From DASQUK01 sp963813485 (GTDB lineage Bacteria > Actinomycetota > Acidimicrobiia > Acidimicrobiales > VFJN01), in contig CAWEZE010000020.1 in assembly GCA_963813485.1 (NCBI GenBank), positions 1 to 64,000 of the forward strand: a stretch of 64,000 bases of DNA, read 5' to 3'. Below, piece after piece: positions 56,563 through 64,000 of the stretch (position 1 is the first letter of the stretch; every line of letters begins with the position of its first letter). A program made the translations under genes and the position numbers. The notes beneath the pieces were generated by a model, which worked only from the letters and a program-made list of their open reading frames with translations, searched no databases and was not told the origin of the DNA.

Positions 56563-58743
56563 GTGACGACCGACCTGGCGACGGCGGTAGCGGGGCCATC
56601 GACGCAGCGACGGACCGTGCTCGGCACGTGCCACCACGACTGCCCCGACTCGTGCGGTTGGGTGGTGACCGTCGAGGACGAGCCCGAAGATCCCTCGAGC
56701 GGCCCGACGGCGGTGCGCCTGCGGGGCAATCCCGATCACCCGTACTCGCGGGGCGAGCTCTGCCCCAAGGTCAACCGGTTCCTCGACCGGGTGTACAGCC
56801 CGGACCGCATCCTCCGCCCGCTGGTGCGGCGCGGTAACAGTGGGAACAAAGGTCGAGCGGACTTCGCGCCGGCGTCCTGGGACGAGGCTCTGGCACTGGT
56901 GGCCGAGCGGCTCGGCGAGATCGTGCACCGGTACGGCGGGGAGGCGGTGCTGCCGTGGTGGAGCGCGGGCACCCAGGGCCTGATCCACCAGTCGTCGCTC
57001 GACCGGAGGTTCTTCGCCAAGCTGGGCGCGTCCCGCCTGACCGGATCGCTGTGCGGCGCCGTCGCCGGCGCCGGCACGGCCTCGACCAACGGCTCGGGCC
57101 GGGCCGCCGACCCCACCGACGTCCGCTTCGCCCGGCTGGTCCTACTGTGGGGAACCAACACCCGCCTGACCAACCGGCACCTGTGGCCGTTCGTCGAGGA
57201 AGCCCGGGGCAACGGGGCCACGATCGTGGTGATCGACCCCATGCGCACGATGACGGCCGAGTCGGCCGACTGGTTCGTGCAGCCCCTACCGGGAACCGAC
57301 GTGGCGTTGATGCTCGGCCTGATGCACGTGCTCATCCGCGACGACCTGATCGATCACGACTACGTCGAGCGGCACACCGTGGGCTTCGAGCACCTCGCCG
57401 AGGTGGTGCGGGAGTGGTCACCGGCGCGGGCGGCGCACGTGTGCGGCCTCCGCGCCGACGAGGTGGAGCGGCTGGGGCACACCTACGGCACCACCTCGCC
57501 GACGTTCATCCGCACGCTCATCGGCGCCGAGCACCAGGAGCACGGCGCCATGTTCTTCCGGGCGCTCGCTTGCCTGCCGGCGCTCACCGGGGCCTGGCGC
57601 CATCGGGGTGGCGGGCTCGCCCGCAGCGTCGGTGCGTGGGCCGAGACCAACGTCGACGAGTCGGTGTTCGACGAGCCCCAGCTCGGACCACCGACGGCGC
57701 GGCGGGCGGTCAACATGAACCACCTGGGCCGGGCGCTGACCGACGCGGCGATGGACCCCCGGGTGATGGCGCTGTTCGTGTGGAACGGCAATCCCCTGGT
57801 GTCGGTCCCCAACGCCGAGCTGACGCGGCGGGGACTGATCCGCGAGGACCTGTTCACCGTGGTCAGCGAGCAGTTCCTGACCGACACGGCCCGCTATGCC
57901 GACGTCATCTTCCCGGCCGCCACGCAGATCGAGCAGACCGACGTGGTGGCGTCGTGGGGCCACCTCTACCTGGGCTGGAACGAAGCGGCCATCCCACCGT
58001 TGGGGGAGGCCGTGCCCAACACCGAGCTGTGGCGGCGCCTTGCGGGGGCCATGGGGTTCACCGAGCCCGAGCTGTTCGAGGACGACGAGTCGCTGTTGCG
58101 GAGTGCGCTGCGCGGCGTCGACGTCGAGGCGCTGCGAGCGCGGGGTTTCGTGCGCCTGTCACTGCCCGAGGACCTGCGGCCCTACGCCGACGGCGGCTTC
58201 GCCACGGCCAGCGGCCGGGCCGAGCTCTACAGCGACGCGCTCGGCGCCCAGGGCCACGATCCGCTGCCCACCTTCCGCCGGCCAGGAGAAGGCTTCGGTG
58301 GCGAAGACCAGCTGGCCGAGCGCTATCCGCTGGTGCTCATGACGCCCAAGAATCACACACGGTTCCTCAACACCTCGTACTCCCACCTCCCCAAGCACGG
58401 CCCCGCCGAGGGTGGTCCGTTCGCCGAGCTCGACCCCGCCGACGCCGCGGCCCGCGGGATCGCCGAGGGCGACACCGTGCGGGTGTGGAACGACCGGGGA
58501 TCCCTCACCCTCACCGCCCGGGTGGGCGCCCGGCTGCGACCGGGGGTCGTGGCCGTGCCTTTCGGCTGGTGGTCCGCTCAGCACGGTGAGCACGGAACCG
58601 CCAATTCGCTCACCAACGACACACTCACGGATTGGGGCGGCGGCGTCGCCTACGGCAGCACCCGCGTCGAGGTCGAACGGCTGGGGGATGAAGCGGAGCG
58701 ACCCGAGGCAACGGGTTCCGCCGGGCCGAGTTCGAGGCCCTAG
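56563..58743 (+). CDS. Molybdopterin-dependent oxidoreductase
   Basis: 726 residues. The N-terminal TCHHDCPDSCGWVV and GELCPKVNRF give a CxxxCxxxC...C 4Fe-4S site. A central molybdopterin domain follows with VLLWGTNTRLTNRHLWPFVE, FVWNGNPLVSVPNAELT and RYADVIFPAATQIEQTD. The C-terminal binding domain has LVLMTPKNHTRFLNTSY and GDTVRVWNDRGSLTL. It resembles formate dehydrogenase/DMSO-reductase family members without a signal peptide, so it is probably cytoplasmic; the substrate is unknown. The GTG start lies one base after the UBP zinc-finger stop. Cofactor would come from moaA, moaC and moeA at 19.7-22.5 kb. Confidence 0.9.
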   Translation: MTTDLATAVAGPSTQRRTVLGTCHHDCPDSCGWVVTVEDEPEDPSSGPTAVRLRGNPDHPYSRGELCPKVNRFLDRVYSPDRILRPLVRRGNSGNKGRADFAPASWDEALALVAERLGEIVHRYGGEAVLPWWSAGTQGLIHQSSLDRRFFAKLGASRLTGSLCGAVAGAGTASTNGSGRAADPTDVRFARLVLLWGTNTRLTNRHLWPFVEEARGNGATIVVIDPMRTMTAESADWFVQPLPGTDVALMLGLMHVLIRDDLIDHDYVERHTVGFEHLAEVVREWSPARAAHVCGLRADEVERLGHTYGTTSPTFIRTLIGAEHQEHGAMFFRALACLPALTGAWRHRGGGLARSVGAWAETNVDESVFDEPQLGPPTARRAVNMNHLGRALTDAAMDPRVMALFVWNGNPLVSVPNAELTRRGLIREDLFTVVSEQFLTDTARYADVIFPAATQIEQTDVVASWGHLYLGWNEAAIPPLGEAVPNTELWRRLAGAMGFTEPELFEDDESLLRSALRGVDVEALRARGFVRLSLPEDLRPYADGGFATASGRAELYSDALGAQGHDPLPTFRRPGEGFGGEDQLAERYPLVLMTPKNHTRFLNTSYSHLPKHGPAEGGPFAELDPADAAARGIAEGDTVRVWNDRGSLTLTARVGARLRPGVVAVPFGWWSAQHGEHGTANSLTNDTLTDWGGGVAYGSTRVEVERLGDEAERPEATGSAGPSSRP

Positions 58744-58763
58744 TGGACCCTCGCGCCCACTAG
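58740..58763. terminator. Inverted repeat at the end of the oxidoreductase gene
   Basis: CTAGTGG (58740-58746) and CCACTAG (58757-58763) flank ten bases, starting in the stop codon and lying between convergent genes. Confidence 0.4.
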
Positions 58764-58826
58764 GTCGCGGATCCGAAACCGATGACCTCGGCCTCACCGG
58801 GTGGGAACCCGTCGCCTCGGCACCAA

Positions 58827-60212
58827 CTAGGTGGCGGCGTCGAGCACGATCCGACCGTCGACGACCCGCAGCCGGGCGAGGTGGAGGTAGCGACTGCTCG
58901 GGTAGCCGACGTCCGGCTCGGAGAACGCGTGGAACGCCACCCATGGGCTGCCGCCGGCGTCGCGGAACACCTCGGCCCCACCGGGCCCCGCCAGCCGGGG
59001 CCCGGATGCCAAGACCCGCCCGTCAGCAGGCTTGAGGCACGGCCCTGCGGGGCCAGCGCAGCCGGCATAGGCCACCGCGTACGAGCGCGAGTTCCAGTCG
59101 GCGGCGGCATACAACAGGTAGTAACCGCCTGCCTCGTGGACGAGGGTGGGCGCCTCGATCACGCCTCGCTCGAACGCCCGGTCGGCGACCAGGAGCGCCC
59201 GGGCGGCGCCGGTCGGCGCCAAGCCGTCGGCACTCAGCTCCTGCGACCAGATGGTCGGCGGCGTGGCGCCGCGGCCCTCGGACTTCCAGAGCAGGAACGC
59301 CCGGCCGTCGGCGTCGACGAACGGGCTCGGATCGATCGATCCGCCGTCCGCAACCTGGCAGACCAGCGGTCCGGCCGAGTCGTCGACGAACGGCCCGGCG
59401 GGCGTGGCGGACACCGCCCGCGAGATGCACTGCTGCCGCGACCCCGCCTCCCGGACCGTGTAGTAGGCGACGTACCCGCCGCCACGCGCCAGCACGGCGG
59501 GCGCCCACGTGGCGTTCGCTGCCGCCCACCGGGGCACGTGCGCCAGCCCGTTGCCAACCAGCTCCCAGTTGACCAGGTCGGGCGAGCGGACCACCTGGAT
59601 GTCACCGGCGCCCGCGTTCGTGGAGTAGCCGTAGTACGAGCCTCCGGCGTTCAGTACGAAGGGGTCGGCGAAGTCGTAGGGGAACCGCGCCCCGCTCGCA
59701 TACGCCAGCGTGCGGGTGCATGCGCCGGCCGCACCGCGTAGCGCTGTCACCGAGGACTGGACGTCGCCGCCCCGACTCGCACCGACGGCAAGCGAGACAC
59801 CGTCGAGACAGCTCCGTACCTCATTGGCGTGGGCGGCGACCAGGAATCGTGCCGTGTCCGTCTCGGTGCGGTCCGCCTCCACACCCGTGATCTCCTGCCG
59901 GGTGTTACGGGTGACGCCCTCGACCCAGGTGCGGGTGGCGACGGCCAGCTCGATCTCGGAGAGGACGAGAGCGACGCCATCTTGCGTGAGGACGGTTCGC
60001 CGCCGGGTGCGGTCGAGCTCCGCTCGCGTGTCCGCAAGGCTCGCCGTCGCCGCCGTGAGCCGGGCCCGTTCGTCGTCGAGCTTCGCCCGCGCCTGCTGGT
60101 AGCGGACGGCGAAGGTGCCGGCGAGCGCCACGGTCAGGACCGACACGACCAGGACCAGAACACGGGGGCGCGACAGGTGGCGCGGGGTTGCGAGTGCCTC
60201 GACGGTCGTCAC
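58827..60212 (-). CDS. Membrane-anchored GH43-like glycosidase with coiled coil
   Basis: 461 residues. An N-terminal membrane helix (RVLVLVVSVLTVALAGTFAV) and a coiled coil (LDDERARLTAATASLADTRA) precede a five-bladed propeller from about residue 150: YDFADPFVLNAGGSYYGYST (first blade, catalytic Asp), ATWAPAVLARGGGYVAYYT, SIDPSPFVDADGRAFLLWKS and VIEAPTLVHEAGGYYLLYAA (general-acid Glu). The order is that of GH43/GH62-type arabinanases and xylosidases. Acting outside on a polysaccharide is inferred. GTG 60212 overlaps the upstream stop (GTGA), so it is coupled to the coiled-coil partner gene. Confidence 0.8.
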   Translation of the reverse strand: MTTVEALATPRHLSRPRVLVLVVSVLTVALAGTFAVRYQQARAKLDDERARLTAATASLADTRAELDRTRRRTVLTQDGVALVLSEIELAVATRTWVEGVTRNTRQEITGVEADRTETDTARFLVAAHANEVRSCLDGVSLAVGASRGGDVQSSVTALRGAAGACTRTLAYASGARFPYDFADPFVLNAGGSYYGYSTNAGAGDIQVVRSPDLVNWELVGNGLAHVPRWAAANATWAPAVLARGGGYVAYYTVREAGSRQQCISRAVSATPAGPFVDDSAGPLVCQVADGGSIDPSPFVDADGRAFLLWKSEGRGATPPTIWSQELSADGLAPTGAARALLVADRAFERGVIEAPTLVHEAGGYYLLYAAADWNSRSYAVAYAGCAGPAGPCLKPADGRVLASGPRLAGPGGAEVFRDAGGSPWVAFHAFSEPDVGYPSSRYLHLARLRVVDGRIVLDAAT

Positions 60213-60724
60213 AGGTTTGCTCCTGCCGCCGCGCACGTGTCCTCGATGCCGGCCAGGGTGGCGTCGAGGCCGCCGATGTCGTCCACGGCCGCCTGGTTCA
60301 GGCCCTTCACGACGCCGCGCACGCAGCGGTCGAGGCCCTGCAGCTGGTCCTCCCGATCCGCGAGGTCGGCGGTAGCCGCGGTGAGCTCGGCGCGGAGCTC
60401 AGCGAGCTGGTTCTTGGCTGTGGCCAGCGCCCCCTCGGCGGCGTCCCGCTCGCCCTCCCGGGTGTCGAGTGTCGCCAACCCCGTGTGCAGTGCCGCCCGT
60501 TCCGCCCGGAGGTGCGCTATCGCGCCCGCCAGGTCCTGCCGCGCCGCGTAGAGCTCGCCTCGGGTCTCCCGCACCGCGGCCGACGTGCGGTCGAACTCGT
60601 CGCGCGTGTCGAACCAGGCGCGGGCGCCGACCCCGGTGCCCACGACGAGGGCGGTCGCAATGAGGGTCGGCACCAGGATCCGCCGGAGCCACGTCTCCCG
60701 CCGTGGCTGCGCACCCTCACGCAC
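60209..60724 (-). CDS. Membrane-anchored coiled-coil protein
   Basis: 171 residues. A basic N-terminus, one membrane helix (ILVPTLIATALVVGTGVGAR), about 90 residues of coiled coil (RETRGELYAARQDLAGAIAH and LAELRAELTAATADLADRED) and a C-terminal part ending with two cysteines. Layout and wording resemble the first 150 residues of the GH43-like protein next to it, so the two may pair. The stop overlaps the GH43 start. Function unknown. Confidence 0.65.
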   Translation of the reverse strand: MREGAQPRRETWLRRILVPTLIATALVVGTGVGARAWFDTRDEFDRTSAAVRETRGELYAARQDLAGAIAHLRAERAALHTGLATLDTREGERDAAEGALATAKNQLAELRAELTAATADLADREDQLQGLDRCVRGVVKGLNQAAVDDIGGLDATLAGIEDTCAAAGANL

Positions 60725-61267
60725 CGCGGCCCGATCCTCCGATCCCCCAGGCCTAGCTCGACTACTCCCCTACGTCTGGCGGGCACGGCATCGACGGCGC
60801 AGCCCGCTCACGAGCGTACTTGGCGGGGAGCCGAGCGGATAGGGCGGTTCGTGCAGCCTGCACGCGGGAATTTGGCGGTCGACGGCCAGCTCCACGGCTC
60901 GGATCCCCCGGGAACACTGACCACCAGGAGCCAAGAGGACGTGCCTATTCGCTCAGGTCCTTGGCGACGGGCGCCCGGCGGCTCGCCCGCCGCCCCCTCG
61001 GGTACCCGGCCGCCTGCCCGGCTACGAGGCGGAGCTTCCAGCGGATGGGCTTCGCCGACGACGAGATCCAGAGGTGGGCGACCGGCTGGTCGACGCCCAG
61101 GTCGCATGGGGCGACGCCTGACCAGGTGTCGAGGGCGTGGCAGCGTGACCGGGAACGGTGGGCTGCCGAACACGTACGCCGTCAGCGTGGTGAGCGATTC
61201 TGACAGCCGACCACTCGCCGAGTGGCCGGCATGTCACGCGCTGCCGGCGCATAGCCCTGGGTTCGGA
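60725..61267. other. Intergenic region, no convincing gene
   Basis: 543 bases between the coiled-coil gene start and the VOC gene stop. A short plus-strand frame ends at 61203 with MGFADDEIQRWATGW and ERWAAEHVRRQRGERF, suggestive of a small helical peptide, but its third-position GC is weak and no ribosome site is visible. The upstream part should hold the promoter of the coiled-coil/GH43 operon. Confidence 0.35.
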
Positions 61268-61639
61268 TCAGTCGCGAACGGGCAGTTCCTGGACGGCCCA
61301 GCCGTTGCCGTCCGGGTCGCTGAAGAACACGAACCGGCCCCACGGGAAGTCCTGAACCTCGCCGGTCTCGATGCCCCGTTCGATGAGCTCGGCACGGGCA
61401 ACCTCGATGTCGTCGACGACCATCTGCAGGCCCTGCGCCGAGCCCGGCGCCACCTGGGAGATGCCCTTGCCGAAGGCGATGGAGCATGCGGACCCGGGAG
61501 GGGTCAGCTGCACGAAGCGGATCTCGTCGCTGACGGTGTGGTCGTGATCGACGTTGAAACCTGCCTTCTCGGTGTAGAAGTCCTTCGCTCGATCGACGTC
61601 GGAGACGGGAACCGCCACCAGCTCGAGCTTCCAGTCCAT
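61268..61639 (-). CDS. VOC-family (glyoxalase-like) protein
   Basis: 123 residues. ELVAVPVSDVDRAKDFYTEK opens a glyoxalase/bleomycin-resistance fold; VDDIEVARAELIERGIE and FVFFSDPDGNGWAVQELP close it. The SDPDGN-W segment is typical of VOC proteins. Metal ligands are not clearly assignable, so an enzymatic versus binding role is open. GAGGAG precedes the ATG at 61639; a longer upstream frame overlaps the next gene. It lies 34 bases downstream of the TIGR03086-type gene, probably one operon. Confidence 0.85.
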   Translation of the reverse strand: MDWKLELVAVPVSDVDRAKDFYTEKAGFNVDHDHTVSDEIRFVQLTPPGSACSIAFGKGISQVAPGSAQGLQMVVDDIEVARAELIERGIETGEVQDFPWGRFVFFSDPDGNGWAVQELPVRD

Positions 61640-61673
61640 GCTGTGCTCCTCAAAGGTCGGGAAGGTGCTGCTG

Positions 61674-62264
61674 TCAGTGGGGTGACCATCCGGGGTCTCT
61701 CCCGGTGAGCCCGATGGTGCGGTCCAACAGCGGGGCGTCGTCGGGCACCGGTACCTCGGGCCCGAACAACCCCTCTCGTGCGGCCTCCTGCCCGGCGCCG
61801 GAGAACTGCTTGACGAACCCGTGCACCGCCTCGAGCGACTCGCGTTCCGCGTCGAAGTCCTGCCCACTGGCGCGGGCCACGTCCCAGCCGTGCACCACGA
61901 GCTCGTCCAGGGCGATGATCCCGGCGAGCTCGCCGGGCAGGTCGATGCCACCGGCCATGGTCATGCCGGTCCACGCCGCCGGGTCGCGCCACGCGTCCGC
62001 CAGCGCCGCGAGGTGGCGCGGGATCCGGGTTCGCCAGTCGTCGCCGAGGCGCGACGCGTCACCGGACGCCCTTCCGGACGTCATGCCGGCGGTGTCCTTC
62101 TTGGCGGCGGCGGTGAACGCGAGCGTGAACCCCTGGACGTGATCGACCAGGTCACCGAGGGTGTACTCGGGACACGGCGTCGGCGCGCCGAGCAGCTCAT
62201 CGGGCACGCCCTCTATCAGGTCGGCCATCCGCTTCGCCGCCGGCCCCAGCTCAGCCATGGGCAT
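61674..62264 (-). CDS. TIGR03086-family (maleylpyruvate isomerase-like, DinB-fold) protein
   Basis: 196 residues. LGPAAKRMADLIEGVPDELL, PTPCPEYTLGDLVDHVQGFT (first His of the metal site) and ALDELVVHGWDVARASGQDF (second His in VVHGWD) are the family hallmarks. The C-terminal REGLFGPEVPVPDDAPLLDR is typical of TIGR03086. Such proteins use a thiol cofactor such as mycothiol in actinobacteria; activity here is unknown. It precedes the VOC gene by 34 bases on the same strand. Confidence 0.85.
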   Translation of the reverse strand: MPMAELGPAAKRMADLIEGVPDELLGAPTPCPEYTLGDLVDHVQGFTLAFTAAAKKDTAGMTSGRASGDASRLGDDWRTRIPRHLAALADAWRDPAAWTGMTMAGGIDLPGELAGIIALDELVVHGWDVARASGQDFDAERESLEAVHGFVKQFSGAGQEAAREGLFGPEVPVPDDAPLLDRTIGLTGRDPGWSPH

Positions 62265-62364
62265 CAGGCTTCTCCTTCGGTGTCGCGATCGACCTCATGA
62301 TTGCCGAAATCGAGGCCCCGCCCGGGCGCGATCAGATTCGGTGCCCGTTAGCGTCCATACCTGC

Positions 62365-64000
62365 ATGGTGCCCGAGAATGACCGCAAGCCAATCCTGCTG
62401 ACCGTCGACGACGATCCCGGCGTGTCACGTGCGGTTGCTCGGGACCTCCGGCGCCAGTATGGCGAGGACTACCGCGTGGTGCGGACCGAGTCCGGTCCGC
62501 AGGCCCTGGAGACGCTGCGGGAGCTCAAGCTGCGCGGCGACCTGGTGGCGGTGCTGCTGGCCGACCATCGCATGCCCGAGATGAGCGGGCTCGAGTTCCT
62601 CGAGGAAGCGATGGACCTGTTCCCCCATGCCCGCCGGGCGCTCCTCACCGCGTATGCCGACACCGATGCCGCCATCCAGGCGATCAACGTCGTCGACCTC
62701 GACCACTACCTGCTCAAGCCCTGGGATCCGCCCGAGGAGAAGCTCTACCCGGTCGTCGACAGCCTCATCGAGATGTGGCAGGAGAGCGACGAACAGCCGG
62801 CCACCCAGACACAGGTGGTCGGGCACCGTTGGTCGGCGCGATCCTTCGAGGTGCGAGACTTCCTGGCGCGCAACTCCGTGCCCTATCGCTGGCTCACCAG
62901 CGAGGAGCCCGAGGGCCAAAGCCTGCTCATGGCCGCCGGTGTCGACGCCAGCAAGATCCCGCTCGTCGTGACGCCGGACAGCGACTACCTGGTGGACCCG
63001 ACCGTCGGTGAGCTGGCGGCCAAGGTGGGCCTCTCGACCACGCCGTCAACCGACTTCTACGACGTCGTCATCGTCGGTGGGGGGCCCGCCGGCCTGGGGG
63101 CGGCCGTCTACGCCGCATCGGAGGGCCTACGCACCGTGCTGGTCGAGCGTCAGGCCACGGGGGGCCAGGCGGGCCAGAGCTCACGGATCGAGAACTACCT
63201 CGGATTCCCGGACGGGGTGACGGGCAGCCAGCTCACCGATCGGGCCCGACGGCAGGCCCACAAGTTCGGCGCGGAGGTCCTGACGACCCGCGATGTCGTG
63301 GGCCTCGATGTGCGGGCGTCCTCCCGAGTGGTTCGGTTCGCCGACGGGGGCGAGGTGGTGGCCCACACCGTGCTGCTGGCCACCGGCATTGCGTACCGCC
63401 GGCTCGACGTGCCCGGGGCGGATGCCCTGACGGGGCGGGGGTTGTTCTACGGCTCTGCGGTGACGGAGGCATCCGCGTGCGCCGGCGACGACATCTTCAT
63501 CGTCGGCGGGGCCAACTCGGCCGGGCAGGCGGCCGTGTTCCTGTCCCGCCATGCCCGGCAGGTCACCCTGCTGGTGCGGGCTGACAGCCTCGAGAAGTCG
63601 ATGTCCCACTACCTCATCCGCCAGATCGACGAGATCCCCAACATCGAGGTCCGGGTCACCGCCGAGGTGGTCGCCCTTCACGGCGACGACCACCTGGAGC
63701 GGATCACGATCTGCGACAGGACGACCGGGAAGCAGGAGACGGCGCCGGCCAGCTACATCTTCGTGTTCATTGGCGCCGCGCCCCGGACGGAGTGGCTCGA
63801 GGGCGTGCTCGACCGGGACACGCGGGGGTTCGTGCTCACCGGCCCTGACCTGCGCGGCGTCGGCCACCGTCCCCGGCCCCGGGGGTTCGACCGCGATCCC
63901 TACTTCCTCGAGGGCAGCGTGCCCGGCGTGTTCGCGGCCGGCGACGTGCGGGCCAACTCGGTGAAGCGGGTCGCCTCCGCCGTCGGTGAGGGTGCCATGG
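62365..64000 (+). CDS. Response regulator fused to a thioredoxin-reductase-like flavoprotein (partial at right edge)
   Basis: Open to the window end, 545 codons seen. Residues 1-130 are a receiver domain: acidic pocket VDDDPG (Asp15-17), phospho-acceptor Asp67 in LLADHRMPEMSG, LLTAY and YLLKPWDP. Residues about 145-215 look like a degenerate thioredoxin-like/glutaredoxin linker domain (SFEVRDFLARNSVPYRWLT). From about 230 a thioredoxin-reductase-like FAD/NADPH module follows: VVIVGGGPAGLGAAVYAASE, GQAGQSSRIENYLGFPDG, IFIVGGANSAGQAAVF and a final VFAAGDVRANSVKRVAS. The usual CxxC is absent; the region reads GSAVTEASACAGDD. ATG 62365, TAGCGT ten bases upstream. Confidence 0.88.
   Translation, partial: MVPENDRKPILLTVDDDPGVSRAVARDLRRQYGEDYRVVRTESGPQALETLRELKLRGDLVAVLLADHRMPEMSGLEFLEEAMDLFPHARRALLTAYADTDAAIQAINVVDLDHYLLKPWDPPEEKLYPVVDSLIEMWQESDEQPATQTQVVGHRWSARSFEVRDFLARNSVPYRWLTSEEPEGQSLLMAAGVDASKIPLVVTPDSDYLVDPTVGELAAKVGLSTTPSTDFYDVVIVGGGPAGLGAAVYAASEGLRTVLVERQATGGQAGQSSRIENYLGFPDGVTGSQLTDRARRQAHKFGAEVLTTRDVVGLDVRASSRVVRFADGGEVVAHTVLLATGIAYRRLDVPGADALTGRGLFYGSAVTEASACAGDDIFIVGGANSAGQAAVFLSRHARQVTLLVRADSLEKSMSHYLIRQIDEIPNIEVRVTAEVVALHGDDHLERITICDRTTGKQETAPASYIFVFIGAAPRTEWLEGVLDRDTRGFVLTGPDLRGVGHRPRPRGFDRDPYFLEGSVPGVFAAGDVRANSVKRVASAVGEGAM

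Overview
The window is high-GC DNA, very probably from an actinobacterium and plausibly from the Acidimicrobiia. This is inferred from gene content and base composition, not proven. Pointers are the families TIGR03086, DUF1707, DUF2332 and DUF2255, an FmdB-MTAP-SAF cluster, a HerA-SbcD-SbcC operon and abundant GTG starts. Many genes also have a -10 box only 6-8 nt before the start codon, as in leaderless transcription. No prophage, CRISPR array or intact insertion sequence was seen. One tRNA, tRNA-Val(CAC), is present. Layout: positions 1-9350 hold a secreted endonuclease/exonuclease/phosphatase-fold protein, a PhoX/DUF839 protein, an IS21-like transposase remnant beside a truncated 5'-nucleotidase, a small secreted protein, ddl, murF and an amidase. 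Nearly all of these are broken by one-base frameshifts. Because ddl and murF are normally essential, and the shifts often look like an extra G or C, base-level error in the sequence is the likelier cause than decay, except in the IS21/nucleotidase remnant. From 9385 on most genes are intact: tRNA-Val, a ureohydrolase, an esterase, a LapA-like membrane protein, a GNAT acetyltransferase, a winged-helix/alpha-beta hydrolase fusion regulator, and an OsmC + FAD-oxidoreductase + SnoaL-like + LuxR module. Region 18.3-27 kb carries a bacterial translin homologue, molybdenum-cofactor genes (moaC, moaA, moeA), galU, plsY, a CIRCE operator before fmdB-MTAP, a SAF protein and uppP. Region 27-46.7 kb has tldD with two tandem pmbA/tldE paralogues, a thioesterase-fold protein, a thiamine-diphosphate enzyme, a lipoprotein, a UPF0104-type membrane protein with a PAP2 protein, DUF2332, dxs, an NfuA-like Fe-S carrier, an ABC-F ATPase, a NurA-like nuclease, DUF1707 and a second PhoX. 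Region 46.7-64 kb has sbcC, sbcD, herA, a frameshifted D-aminoacylase-type amidohydrolase, DUF2255, a phosphodiesterase-fold lipoprotein, an enoyl-CoA hydratase, a UBP zinc finger, a molybdopterin oxidoreductase, a membrane-anchored GH43 protein with a coiled-coil partner, a VOC protein, a TIGR03086 protein, and a response regulator fused to a thioredoxin-reductase-like flavoprotein that runs off the end. How they fit together: moaC/moaA/moeA would supply cofactor to the molybdopterin oxidoreductase at 56.6 kb. HerA-SbcD-SbcC with the NurA-like protein resembles the archaeal HerA-Mre11-Rad50-NurA DNA-end-processing set. Ddl, MurF and UppP serve peptidoglycan synthesis, Dxs isoprenoids, and PlsY phospholipids. 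The most interesting items are the CIRCE site on a non-chaperone operon, the translin homologue, the split HerA/NurA/SbcCD set, the duplicated TldE partner and the widespread leaderless promoters.
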